A DNA stretch of 64,000 nt. Origin: Microbacter sp. GSS18 (GTDB taxonomy: Bacteria > Actinomycetota > Actinomycetes > Actinomycetales > Microbacteriaceae). Positions 1-8,118 of the stretch are shown piece after piece. The stretch covers positions 2,728,001-2,792,000 of the forward strand of contig CP119753.1 in the NCBI GenBank assembly GCA_029319145.1, in the 5' to 3' direction. The number at the start of each line of letters is the position of its first letter. The first letter of the stretch is position 1. A program made the position numbers and the translations under genes. Under the pieces are notes generated by a model. That model saw only the letters and a program-made list of their open reading frames with translations, ran no database searches and was not told the DNA's origin.

Positions 1-72
1 CACGCCCCATGGGTCGACGAGAGCGAGGACGAGCTCGACGAGCACCGGCCCTCGACGCCCACCCCGGCGTGA
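1..72 (+). CDS. C-terminal end of an unidentified gene (5' part outside window)
   Basis: Frame 1 is open from the window edge to a TGA at 70-72, giving 23 codons rich in Asp, Glu and Ser and ending in a Pro/Thr tail. The stop is followed after 3 bp by a strong hairpin, as expected for the end of a real gene. The acidic, low-complexity tail gives no family assignment. Confidence 0.6.
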   Translation, partial: HAPWVDESEDELDEHRPSTPTPA

Positions 73-75
73 CAC

Positions 76-113
76 ACGACTGCGCCCCGCCCTTCGAGGC
101 GGGGCGCAGTCGT
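76..113. terminator. Strong bidirectional hairpin terminator
   Basis: A perfect 16-bp stem (76-91 pairing with 98-113) encloses a 6-nt loop. It lies between two convergent genes, the one ending at 72 (+) and the one whose stop is at 119-121 (-). There is no clear U-tract on the plus strand, which is common for actinobacterial terminators. It probably serves both genes. Confidence 0.85.
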
Positions 114-118
114 TCAGC

Positions 119-493
119 TCAGGAGACGAATCGGATCGTCATCGGGTACTGGTACCACTGGCCCTGGTGCGCCTTGACCGCGGCGATGATCGAGAACACC
201 AGGGCGAGGATGCCCGCGGCCATGAGGACGAAGAAGCCGATGATCACGAACGCCAGGATGTAGCCGGCGACGTACACGATCAGCAGCGTCAGCTGGAAGT
301 TCAGCGCGGTGGCCGTGTGCGCGCGGACGAACGGACCGCGATCCTTGAGCACCAGATAGCCGATGAGCGGCGCGAGGAAGCCGAAGAAGAGACCCCCCAG
401 GTGGATGAGGGTCGCCCACAGCTTCTCGTCGGCCGGGCTCATGCTCGGCGTCGGCGGCGGTCCGTAGGGCGGATACGGCGGGTACGAGGTCAC
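119..493 (-). CDS. DUF4870 domain membrane protein
   Basis: Predicted 124-residue protein. It has a Pro/Tyr-rich N-terminal segment, then the motif DEKLWATLIHLGG and three to four hydrophobic segments, ending in QWYQYPMTIRF; this is the usual build of the DUF4870 family of small polytopic proteins of unknown function. A GTG start at 493 is chosen because a TACGCT -10 box (506-501) lies 7 nt upstream, the leaderless arrangement seen elsewhere in this window. A Met at codon 19 is the alternative start. It acts in the membrane; the role is unknown. Confidence 0.8.
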   Translation of the reverse strand: MTSYPPYPPYGPPPTPSMSPADEKLWATLIHLGGLFFGFLAPLIGYLVLKDRGPFVRAHTATALNFQLTLLIVYVAGYILAFVIIGFFVLMAAGILALVFSIIAAVKAHQGQWYQYPMTIRFVS

Positions 494-554
494 GACGCCC
501 AGCGTACGGGCTTCGCGACGCGCGGTCGGCGGCGAACGCGCAGCGCGCGACCGC

Positions 555-1334
555 TCATCGACCGGCCCACCACCCGGGCAGCTCAGCGATCGAGTCGATG
601 ACCGCGTCGGGGGTGACGGCGCCGTCGAGGTCCGCCGGCGAGAACTTGCCCGTGCGCACGAGCACGCCGGTGAGGCCGGCATCCTGTGCTCCGCCGACGT
701 CGGTGCGCACATCGTCGCCGACCATGACGGCGGCGCCCGGATCGACCCCGAGCGCCGCCACGGCAGCGCCGTAGAACCGTGCATCGGGCTTGCCGAGCAC
801 GACCGCGTCACGACCCGTCGCGTACTCCAGGGCCCGGACGAACCCGCCCGCGTCCATGCGCAGACCGTCTTCGGCTCGCCAGTACCGGGTCAGGCCGAGG
901 GCGATCAGCGGCGTCTCCGGATCGCTCATGAGCAGTCGGAACGCCCGGTTGAGCGTGGCGAAGTCCCACGCGGGCCCGAGGTCGCCGACGACGACGGCGC
1001 CCGCGCCCGCCTCGGCATCCGGCTCCGGGACGTCGAGGCCGGCGAACTCCGCCGCTGTGGCCTCCGGCACGAACAGGGCCGGCGTGCGGATGCCGCGCTC
1101 GCGCAGCCAGTCGGACGCCGCGACGGCCGGAGTGAGGATCTCGGCGGCATCGGCGTCGATGCCGAGTCGGCGCAGCTTCTCGACGATGGCGCTGCGCGGT
1201 CGGGAAGTGGTGTTCGTGAGGTATCGGTGGGGGATCCCCTCGGCCGCGAGCCATGCCACGGCGTCGGCGGCGCCGGGCACCGCCTCGTCGCCCACGTACA
1301 GGACACCGTCGAGGTCGAGCAGCACACCGGCCAT
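555..1334 (-). CDS. HAD-IIA family hydrolase (NagD-like phosphatase)
   Basis: 259 residues. The N-terminal LLDLDGVLYVGD carries the HAD nucleophile and acid/base aspartates (D7, D9) of class IIA phosphatases; LTNTTSRP supplies the motif II Thr/Ser, and a GDDVRTDVGGAQDAG block near the C-terminus supplies the magnesium-binding acidic residues. This is the full length expected for the NagD/pyridoxal phosphatase-like group, which removes phosphate from small cytoplasmic metabolites. The substrate cannot be read from sequence. It is monocistronic; the ATG at 1334 has only a weak GGAG in front. Confidence 0.88.
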   Translation of the reverse strand: MAGVLLDLDGVLYVGDEAVPGAADAVAWLAAEGIPHRYLTNTTSRPRSAIVEKLRRLGIDADAAEILTPAVAASDWLRERGIRTPALFVPEATAAEFAGLDVPEPDAEAGAGAVVVGDLGPAWDFATLNRAFRLLMSDPETPLIALGLTRYWRAEDGLRMDAGGFVRALEYATGRDAVVLGKPDARFYGAAVAALGVDPGAAVMVGDDVRTDVGGAQDAGLTGVLVRTGKFSPADLDGAVTPDAVIDSIAELPGWWAGR

Positions 1335-1390
1335 GTCTCCATGATGCGCCCGCCGAGCGAGCGGCGCGCGGTCACCCGCTCGCCGGATCC

Positions 1391-2851
1391 CTACGGCACG
1401 ATGCTGGCGTTGATGGCCTTGATGTCGACGTAGTTGTCGAACACCTCGGGACCCTGCTCGCGCCCCAGGCCCGACGCCTTGTAGCCGCCGAACGGGCTGG
1501 CGAGGTCGGGAGCGTAGCCGTTGACGCCGACCGTGCCGGTCTGGATGCGGCGCGCGATCCCGAGCGCACGGTCGCGGTCCTGCGAGAAGACGGCGCCGCC
1601 GAGGCCGTACACCGAGTCGTTCGCCAGGGCGACCGCGTCGTCGTCCCCCGTGTGCTCGAGCACCGTGACGACCGGTCCGAACACCTCTTCCTGCGCGATC
1701 TGCGAATCCGGCGATGCGCCGGTGAGGATCGTCGGCTCGTAGAAGGTGCCCTGCTCGCCCGGCAGGTCGCGGCCGCCGGTGAGGATGCTCGCCCCCTCGG
1801 CGCGCGCCCGGTCGACCATCGACCGCACGCGGGAGCGGATGCGCTCGGACACCAGCGGTCCGAGCTCGGTGTCCTCGCGATGAGGATCGCCGTGGCGGAA
1901 CGAGCGCGCGATGTCGACGAGGCCGTCGACGAACTCGTCACGCCGGCCGCGCGGCACGAGCACGCGGGAGAGCAGGAAGCACGTCTGGCCCGAGTTCATG
2001 AACGACATCGTCCGCAGGGCGTCGAGGGTGATGTCGAGGTCGGCGTCGTCGAGGACGACGGCGGCGGACTTGCCGCCGAGCTCGAGGGTGACCGGAACGA
2101 GCCGCTCGCCGCCGGTGCGGGCGATCTGGCGGCCGGCCGCGGTGGAGCCGGTGAAGGCGATCTTGTCGACGCCGGGGTGCCGCACGAGCGCGTCGCCGGT
2201 GTCGCGGCCCCCGGTCACGATGTTGACGACGCCATCGGGGATGCCGGCGGCCTCGACCGCCTCGGCCAGGATGAGTGCGTCCAGCGGCGTCTCGCCGGCC
2301 GGCTTGATCACGACCGTGCAGCCGACGGCGAGCGCCGGGCCGAGCTTGGTCGTCAGCAGCGACTGCGGGTAGTTCCAGGGCACGATGAGCCCGGCGACGC
2401 CGAGCGGCTCGCGGCGGATGATCGAGGATCCGGGGCCGAGCACGTTCGGCCGCTCCTGCTCGAACGGGTACTCGCGGATCAGGCCCGCGAAGTACCGCAG
2501 ATGCGCCGCCGGCACGATGCCGTTCATCGGCCGCGACAGCGTGCGCGGCTGCCCCATCTCGTCGGTCACGAGGTCCGCGGTGCGCTCTCCGCGCTTCTCG
2601 AGCTCGTCGGCCAGGCGCTCCATCGCGGCCGCGCGCTCCTCGACACCCATACGCGACCACGGCCCCGTCTCGAACGCCTCGCCGGCGGCTGCGACCGCGG
2701 CCGCGACGTCCTCGGCGTCGCCGTCGACCGCGGTACCGACGAGTTCGCCGGAGTACGGGTTGCGGACCTCCATGCGCTCCTGCGAGTGCGCGGCGACCCA
2801 GCGGCCTCCGGTGAACAGCCGGTCCTCGACCGGCGCGACGGTGATGGTCAT
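1391..2851 (-). CDS. NAD(P)+-dependent aldehyde dehydrogenase
   Basis: 486 residues, normal for the ALDH superfamily. Visible are the oxyanion Asn in VPWNYP (N160), cofactor Lys in IKPAGETP (K183), FTGSTAAG, the general base in LELGGKS (E257) and the nucleophilic Cys in NSGQTCFLLSR (C291). It oxidises an aldehyde to the acid in the cytoplasm; substrate unknown. The ATG at 2851 is preferred over upstream in-frame starts because a strong GAGGAGGT sits 8 nt before it. The next gene upstream is a flavin oxidase on the same strand 91 bp away, so cotranscription is possible. Confidence 0.92.
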   Translation of the reverse strand: MTITVAPVEDRLFTGGRWVAAHSQERMEVRNPYSGELVGTAVDGDAEDVAAAVAAAGEAFETGPWSRMGVEERAAAMERLADELEKRGERTADLVTDEMGQPRTLSRPMNGIVPAAHLRYFAGLIREYPFEQERPNVLGPGSSIIRREPLGVAGLIVPWNYPQSLLTTKLGPALAVGCTVVIKPAGETPLDALILAEAVEAAGIPDGVVNIVTGGRDTGDALVRHPGVDKIAFTGSTAAGRQIARTGGERLVPVTLELGGKSAAVVLDDADLDITLDALRTMSFMNSGQTCFLLSRVLVPRGRRDEFVDGLVDIARSFRHGDPHREDTELGPLVSERIRSRVRSMVDRARAEGASILTGGRDLPGEQGTFYEPTILTGASPDSQIAQEEVFGPVVTVLEHTGDDDAVALANDSVYGLGGAVFSQDRDRALGIARRIQTGTVGVNGYAPDLASPFGGYKASGLGREQGPEVFDNYVDIKAINASIVP

Positions 2852-2942
2852 GGCGGCACCTCCTCGTGCGTGCCCTTCCTCGATACCGCGCCGCGACCGG
2901 GTTGTCACCGGGTCTTCCGCCCGGCGGATGCCGCCCCCGACG

Positions 2943-4370
2943 TCAGGCCGGCGTGATGTTGCCGTTCACGTGGAAGAGGTTCGCGGGGTCGTATGCGCGC
3001 TTCACCGCTCGCAGTCGGTCGAGGTTCCCGCCGAACTGGCGCCGCACGACCTCGGTGGCCGAGGCGTCGTCGGCCGAGAAGTTCAGGTAGGCACCGTGCG
3101 CCCCGGGCAGCGCGCATGCGGCGGCGTACGCCTCGCGCACCCACGTCTTCACGCGATCGAACTCCTCGGGGTCAGAGGTCGCGCCGTCGATGCTCAGCAT
3201 GAACCCGCCGTCGCGCTCGCCGAACGCCGTGGCGTCCGCGGGCACGGCGGCGGTCGCGCCGCCCATGATGGGCACGTGGACGAGCGTGCGCGGGTCGGGG
3301 CGTGACATCCCGATCTCGTCGATGAACGCCAGCACCTCGTCGGACAGCTCGTCCACGTAAACGGACTTCCAGTAGCCGTAGAGGTTCTTCGCCAGCGGGT
3401 CGAAGCCCGCCTGGAACGTGCGGTAGTCCGGGAGGAACTCCGACATGTCGAACAGCGGCTCGCCCAGACTGCGGAACTCGTCGATGATCTGCTGCCCCTC
3501 GGCCTTGTCGCCGGCGTACACGGCGCCGAAGAGGAAGACATCCTTGCCCTGGACCGGCGGCGGCAGGAAGTCGACCGCGGGCATCGACCAGTGCATCGCG
3601 CGCGTGGTGACCCGATCCCCGGCCCGCAGCGCGAGGTCCCGCCACTGCGGCATCAGCTCGCGACCGGCATCCGCCTCGTAGAAGACGGCCGCGAGGGCGA
3701 CCTCCGGCCCGACGGGATGCGCCCGGAAGGTGAAGTCGACCACGACGCCGAAGTTCCCCCCTCCGCCGCGGATCGCCCAGAACAGGTCGGGGTTCTCGTC
3801 GTCGCTCGCGGTGACCACCTCGCCCGAGGCGAGCACGACGCGCGCCGAGAGCAGGTTGTCGCACGCGAGCCCGTAGGCGCGGTGAAGCCAGCCGATCCCG
3901 CCGCCCAGAGTGAGTCCCGCCACGCCCGTGGTCGAGACGATCCCGCCCGGGACCGCCAGCCCGTGGACCTGGGTCTCGCGATCGACCTGCCCCCAGGTCG
4001 CGCCGCCCTGCACGCGGACGGTCTTGTCGGCGGGGTTCACCCAGACCCCGTCCATGTCGCGCAGGTCGATCACGAGACCGCCCTCGGTGGTGCCGTGGCC
4101 GGCGATGTGGTGTCCGCCGGCACGGATCGCGAGGGTGAAGCCGCGCTCGCGCGCGAGGTTCACCCCATCGATCACGTCGGCCACGCCGCTGCAGCGGATG
4201 ATGAGCCCTGGGCGCCGATCGACCGCCAGGTTCTCGACCGCGCGGACGTCGTCGTAGCCGTCATCGGCCGGCGAGACGATCGCGCCGCGGAAGCGCATCC
4301 TGAGCCCGGCGAGCTCGTCGTCGGTGATGGTGACGGCGCCCTCGACGGGCGATTGCACAGTGATCGACAT
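2943..4370 (-). CDS. FAD-linked oxidase, berberine bridge enzyme type
   Basis: 475 residues with an N-terminal PCMH FAD-binding domain and a C-terminal BBE segment (DPANLFHVNGN). The FAD-attaching His is in IRAGGHH (H87). The second attachment residue of bicovalent family members, a Cys before VGVAGLTLGGG, is absent here (sequence ...STTGVAGL), so single histidyl attachment is expected. Enzymes of this type oxidise alcohols, amines or sugars with oxygen and release H2O2; the substrate is not predictable. It may feed the aldehyde dehydrogenase downstream. A perfect palindrome 39-58 bp upstream of the ATG suggests control by a repressor. Confidence 0.9.
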   Translation of the reverse strand: MSITVQSPVEGAVTITDDELAGLRMRFRGAIVSPADDGYDDVRAVENLAVDRRPGLIIRCSGVADVIDGVNLARERGFTLAIRAGGHHIAGHGTTEGGLVIDLRDMDGVWVNPADKTVRVQGGATWGQVDRETQVHGLAVPGGIVSTTGVAGLTLGGGIGWLHRAYGLACDNLLSARVVLASGEVVTASDDENPDLFWAIRGGGGNFGVVVDFTFRAHPVGPEVALAAVFYEADAGRELMPQWRDLALRAGDRVTTRAMHWSMPAVDFLPPPVQGKDVFLFGAVYAGDKAEGQQIIDEFRSLGEPLFDMSEFLPDYRTFQAGFDPLAKNLYGYWKSVYVDELSDEVLAFIDEIGMSRPDPRTLVHVPIMGGATAAVPADATAFGERDGGFMLSIDGATSDPEEFDRVKTWVREAYAAACALPGAHGAYLNFSADDASATEVVRRQFGGNLDRLRAVKRAYDPANLFHVNGNITPA

Positions 4371-4408
4371 GACTCGGCCCCCAGCCGCGTATCGGTTCCA
4401 TCCCAGCA

Positions 4409-4428
4409 GTTCGGTCGTTCGACCGAAC
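4409..4428. promoter_or_regulatory. Perfect 20-bp palindrome, TetR-type operator candidate
   Basis: GTTCGGTCG-TT-CGACCGAAC: two 9-bp arms around a 2-bp centre, in the promoter region of the BBE-type oxidase (start 4370, minus strand). Size and symmetry resemble TetR-family operators. No TetR gene is present nearby, so the binding protein would be encoded elsewhere. Confidence 0.65.
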
Positions 4429-4526
4429 GTGGGGGCGACGGTACTCCGTCATCCCCAACCTGTCAACGGTCGGGTTCGATCCCGGTGGTGGCGCGTCCGG
4501 CCGACGCTGCTCCGCGCGGACTCCGG

Positions 4527-5660
4527 CTACCGGCGAAGCGTTTCGCGGGCGACGGTGACGTCGTCGAGGGCGATCGGATCGATCTCGACGCCGATGCCGT
4601 GGCCGGTCGGGACGCGGACGTGTCCATCGTCGAGCGTGATGGGCTCGGTGACGATGTCGCGGGCGTAGAACCGGTCCGACGCCGAGATGTCGCCGGGCAG
4701 CGTGAAGCCGGGCAGCGCGGCGAGCGCGGCGTTGACCGAGCGCCCGATGCCGGTCTCGAGCATCCCCCCGCACCACACCGGAACACCCGCGGTGCGGCAC
4801 AGATCATGGATGGCCACAGCTTCGAGGTAGCCGCCGACGCGGCCCGCCTTGATGTTGATGACGGATGCCGACCCGAGCGCGAGCGCGTCGGCGGCCGCCT
4901 TGCGCGACGTGATCGACTCGTCCAGGCACATCGGGGTCTTCAGATGCCGGGCGAGCGTCGCGTGGTCGACGAGGTCGTCCTCTTGCAGCGGCTGCTCGAT
5001 GAGCAGCAGGTCGAACCGGTCCAGTTCGGCCAGCGTGTCGATGTCGGCGAGCGTGTACGCCGAGTTCGCGTCGACCTGCAGCGGGATGCCGCCGAAGGCG
5101 TCGCGCACGGCGGCGGTGTCGACGACGTCGCGACCGGGCTTGATCTTGATCTTGATGCGCACGTACCCGTCGTCGAGGTAGCCGCCGACCGCCTCGACCA
5201 GAGCCGCCGGATCGCGCTGGATGCCGACCGAGACGCCGCTGGGGACACGGTCGCGCTCGGCGCCGAGGTACTCCCCGATGCCGCGCGACTCGGAGCGCAG
5301 CGCCGCGTCGAGCACCGCGAGCTCGAGCCCGGCCTTGACCATGCGGTGCCCCTTGAACGGCTCCAGCACCGTCGCCACGTCTTCGGGCGCGAGCGTGCGA
5401 CGGTCCAGCAGTGCCGGGATCAGCCAGCGCAGCGCGACGTCCCACGCCCCGTAGGTGTACTCGCTCGAGTACAGCGGAGCGTCCTGCGTGACGATCTCGC
5501 CCCAGCCGTCGCCATCAGTGGTCAGCGCCCGCACCACGATCACCTCGCGCACCGTCTCGGTGCCGAACGAGGTCGTGAAGGGCGAGACGAGCGGCAGATG
5601 CAGCACCCGCAGCTCGACGCCCTCGAGCGTGATGGGCGGGGCCTGACGCGCGATCGGCAT
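4527..5660 (-). CDS. o-Succinylbenzoate synthase / N-acylamino acid racemase (enolase superfamily)
   Basis: 377 residues with the muconate-lactonizing subgroup active site: the KxK acid/base motif in VRIKIKIKPG (K170-K174), metal ligands D197 (VDANS), E222 (IEQP) and D247 (LDES), and the opposite-face Lys in NIKAGR (K271). This NSAR/OSBS branch contains true MenC enzymes of menaquinone synthesis and promiscuous N-succinylamino acid racemases; sequence alone does not separate them. No other men gene is in the window. The start is leaderless: TACGCT (5672-5667) lies 6 nt before the ATG. Confidence 0.85.
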   Translation of the reverse strand: MPIARQAPPITLEGVELRVLHLPLVSPFTTSFGTETVREVIVVRALTTDGDGWGEIVTQDAPLYSSEYTYGAWDVALRWLIPALLDRRTLAPEDVATVLEPFKGHRMVKAGLELAVLDAALRSESRGIGEYLGAERDRVPSGVSVGIQRDPAALVEAVGGYLDDGYVRIKIKIKPGRDVVDTAAVRDAFGGIPLQVDANSAYTLADIDTLAELDRFDLLLIEQPLQEDDLVDHATLARHLKTPMCLDESITSRKAAADALALGSASVINIKAGRVGGYLEAVAIHDLCRTAGVPVWCGGMLETGIGRSVNAALAALPGFTLPGDISASDRFYARDIVTEPITLDDGHVRVPTGHGIGVEIDPIALDDVTVARETLRR

Positions 5661-5691
5661 GACGCCAGCGTACGCGGGCGCCGAACCGGGA

Positions 5692-5841
5692 TCAGCGTCC
5701 CAGGGCGCGCGCGGGCGTCTCGAGACGGATGGGGACGTAGGTCGAACGCGCTTCGCGCGGGCGCAGGCGACGTGCGGCGCGCGACGGACGACGCCGCGCG
5801 CGGTGGAGCAGCCCGGTCAGGGCCTCGGCGGGTGCGGACAT
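5692..5841 (-). CDS. Small arginine-rich hypothetical protein
   Basis: 49 codons. The start at 5841 is preceded by a good ribosome-binding site (GGAGAGGAG, 8-9 nt from the ATG), which is the main evidence that it is translated. The product is basic (about a quarter Arg) with no membrane segment or known motif. It is the gene immediately upstream (minus strand) of the OSB-synthase-like gene but ends 31 bp before that gene's own start. Function unknown. Confidence 0.45.
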   Translation of the reverse strand: MSAPAEALTGLLHRARRRPSRAARRLRPREARSTYVPIRLETPARALGR

Positions 5842-6043
5842 CGTGTTCTCCTCTCCGGTCCGTCGCCCTGTGAGACGCACGACGACGCGTTCCATGACGC
5901 GGAATCGCCGAGGCGACCCTTTCGTCCTCTCTGCAGAAGAGGAGGAAGTGCTCCGGACGCTGATACCTCGGGAGGCTCGCGGATCGAGACGTCCACCTTC
6001 CCGCGGGCCGCGACCAGCCACCGGGGGCCGATACGTTCGGGCT

Positions 6044-7348
6044 ATGGATGCGGTGCTGTGGAACCTGGGCGTCATCGTGCTGTTCGTGCTCATCGGCGGG
6101 GTCTTCGCCGGCACCGAGATGGCCATCGTGAGTCTGCGCGAGAGCCAGGTGCGCGCATTCGAGGCCGGCGGCCGATCAGGTCGGCGGATCGCCCGCCTGG
6201 TCCGCGACCCGAATCTCTTCCTCTCCGCGGTTCAGGTCGGCGTGACCGTCGCGGGCTTCCTGTCATCCGCCTACGGCGCCTCGACGATCGCTCCCCTCGT
6301 GGCCCCGGTGCTGGCCGGGTGGGGAATGGCGCCCGACATCGCCGACACCGTCGCCTTCGTCGGCCTGACGCTCTTCGTCGCCTACCTCTCACTGGTCTTC
6401 GGCGAGCTCGTGCCCAAGCGGCTCGCCATGCTCAACGCGGTCGCCTTCACGCGCGTGCTGGCCCCGCCGCTGCGCTGGTTCGCGATCCTCATGCGGCCCG
6501 TGATCTGGCTGCTGTCGTCTTCCACCAACCTCGTGCTCCGGCTCTTCGGCATCCGTCCCGGCCAGACGGCCGAAGCGATCTCGGCCGACGAGGTCCGCGC
6601 GCTCATCGTGTCGGCGCCGCTGGGCGACGCGAGCCGGCGCATCCTCGTGGACGTGCTGCAGGCGGACGACCGCCACCTGTCCGAGGTGATGCGGCCCCGC
6701 CCCGATGTGGAGTTCGTCCATGTCGACTCCGGTGTCGACGAGGCGTTCCGGACGCTGCTGCCGCTCGAGCACTCGCGGTTTCCGGTTCGGGGCGAGTCGG
6801 TCGACGACATCCGGGGATTCGTGCACATCCGCGACCTCGCCGCCGCCCACGAGCGCATCCTCGACGCGACGACGGTCGCAGACCTCGTGCGGCCGCTTCC
6901 GGCGCTTCCCGGCACGAACCGCGTGCTGGCGACGCTCGCGACCATGAGGCGCGACCGTCAGCAGATCGTCCTCGTGGTCGACGAGTTCGGAGGCACCGAC
7001 GGGATCGTGACGCTGGAGGACCTCCTCGAGGAGCTCGTCGGCGAGATCTACGACGAGTACGACCGCAGCCGCGACCCCGAGGACATCACGCGCGGCAGCG
7101 GCGAGACGTTCGACGTCGACGGCGGCCTGATCCTCCAGGAGGTCCGGGCCGCCACCGGCGTCGAGCTTCCCGAGGGTCCGTACGAGACGGTCGGCGGCTT
7201 CGTGGTCGCGCGGCTGGGACGCTTCGCGCGGCAGGGCGACACGATCGACGGGGAGGGATGGGCCCTGCGCGTCACGCGCGCCGACGCCCGCCGCGTGCGC
7301 GAGGTTCGCGTGACGCGCGTCTCGGCGGACGACCCAGACGGGGAGTGA
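6044..7348 (+). CDS. CNNM/HlyC-CorC family membrane protein with CBS domains
   Basis: 434 residues. The N-terminal DUF21/CNNM domain has about four membrane segments (first at residues 5-25, with GxFAGTEMAIVSLRESQV), followed by a CBS-pair region around residues 200-330 (MRPRPDVEF, DEFGGTDGIVTLEDLLEELVGEI) and a C-terminal CorC_HlyC domain. Such 'hemolysin family' proteins are thought to take part in magnesium or other cation efflux rather than lysis. The ATG at 6044 is chosen over an ORF start 200 bp upstream because TACGTT (6032-6037) is 6 nt in front, giving a leaderless mRNA, and because it yields the usual short N-terminus. Confidence 0.88.
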   Translation: MDAVLWNLGVIVLFVLIGGVFAGTEMAIVSLRESQVRAFEAGGRSGRRIARLVRDPNLFLSAVQVGVTVAGFLSSAYGASTIAPLVAPVLAGWGMAPDIADTVAFVGLTLFVAYLSLVFGELVPKRLAMLNAVAFTRVLAPPLRWFAILMRPVIWLLSSSTNLVLRLFGIRPGQTAEAISADEVRALIVSAPLGDASRRILVDVLQADDRHLSEVMRPRPDVEFVHVDSGVDEAFRTLLPLEHSRFPVRGESVDDIRGFVHIRDLAAAHERILDATTVADLVRPLPALPGTNRVLATLATMRRDRQQIVLVVDEFGGTDGIVTLEDLLEELVGEIYDEYDRSRDPEDITRGSGETFDVDGGLILQEVRAATGVELPEGPYETVGGFVVARLGRFARQGDTIDGEGWALRVTRADARRVREVRVTRVSADDPDGE

Positions 7349-7349
7349 T

Positions 7350-7374
7350 GCCGACGGGGCGGGGCACCGTCGGC
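7350..7374. terminator. Hairpin terminator between convergent genes
   Basis: Perfect 8-bp arms GCCGACGG (7350-7357) and CCGTCGGC (7367-7374) with a 9-nt GC-rich loop. It begins 1 bp after the stop of the CNNM-type gene and ends 15 bp before the stop of the convergent GNAT gene, so it can terminate both. Confidence 0.7.
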
Positions 7375-7389
7375 TGTAGACGAGGATGC

Positions 7390-8109
7390 TCAGCGTCGGA
7401 CGAGCAGGTATCCGCGGGCGTCGTCGAAGCCGCCGATCGCGAGCCCCTCGGCGAGGTGGCCGAGGATCTGCTCCCGCACACGAACGCGCCACAGCGCGGC
7501 CTCGGCGGAGTTCTCGTCGCGCATCGCCTCGATGTCGTGCGGCACCTCCACGGCGGCGACGACATCCTCATCGGCCGGCGTGACCTCCGGGCGCGCGGCC
7601 ACCGCCCACGACACCATCAGCCGGTCCGACTCGTCCCCCCGGTTCACGCCGTCGTCCATCGGGCCGTAATGGTTCACGAGGTACTCGGTCACGCGGGTGC
7701 CGAGGATTCGCAGATTGAAGTGCGCGTTTCGTGCGACGAGGGGGTCGAACGTCCACGTGATGCGACCGACCTGGCGCGCGAGCGCCCATTCACGCTGGTG
7801 CTGCTTGAGAACGCGGCCCAGCCCCACGCCGCGGTAGGGCGGGAGCACGCCGGTGATGTGGCTGTGCATCGACCGCGCGGCCGGCTCGGCGAAGAAGGCG
7901 ACGGATGCTCCGACCATGCGCCCATCGGCGTACAGGCCCATGGCGTAGTTGCCCGCGTGGGCGAGAGCGCGCAGCAGGTTCGGCGGCATGCCCGACCGGT
8001 CGCCGCCCCACACCTCCGCCAGCACCGCTGATGCCTCGAAGACCTGCTCGACCGTTTCGAGCGCGACGATCTGGACGCCCGACGGCGTCTCGAGGGCGGT
8101 GTCGGCCAT
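7390..8109 (-). CDS. GNAT-family N-acyltransferase
   Basis: 239 residues. The acetyl/acyl-CoA-binding motif A is visible as GVLPPYRGVGLGRVLKQHQ, preceded by a beta-strand segment that ends SHITGV. It looks like the group of 'predicted GNAT superfamily acetyltransferases' found in many actinobacteria and firmicutes, some of which neighbour N-succinylamino acid racemase genes. It is separated from the racemase-like gene (4527-5660) by only two genes. The start is leaderless: TAGTCT (8121-8116) is 6 nt before the ATG. Confidence 0.82.
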   Translation of the reverse strand: MADTALETPSGVQIVALETVEQVFEASAVLAEVWGGDRSGMPPNLLRALAHAGNYAMGLYADGRMVGASVAFFAEPAARSMHSHITGVLPPYRGVGLGRVLKQHQREWALARQVGRITWTFDPLVARNAHFNLRILGTRVTEYLVNHYGPMDDGVNRGDESDRLMVSWAVAARPEVTPADEDVVAAVEVPHDIEAMRDENSAEAALWRVRVREQILGHLAEGLAIGGFDDARGYLLVRR

Positions 8110-8118
8110 GCGGTCAGA

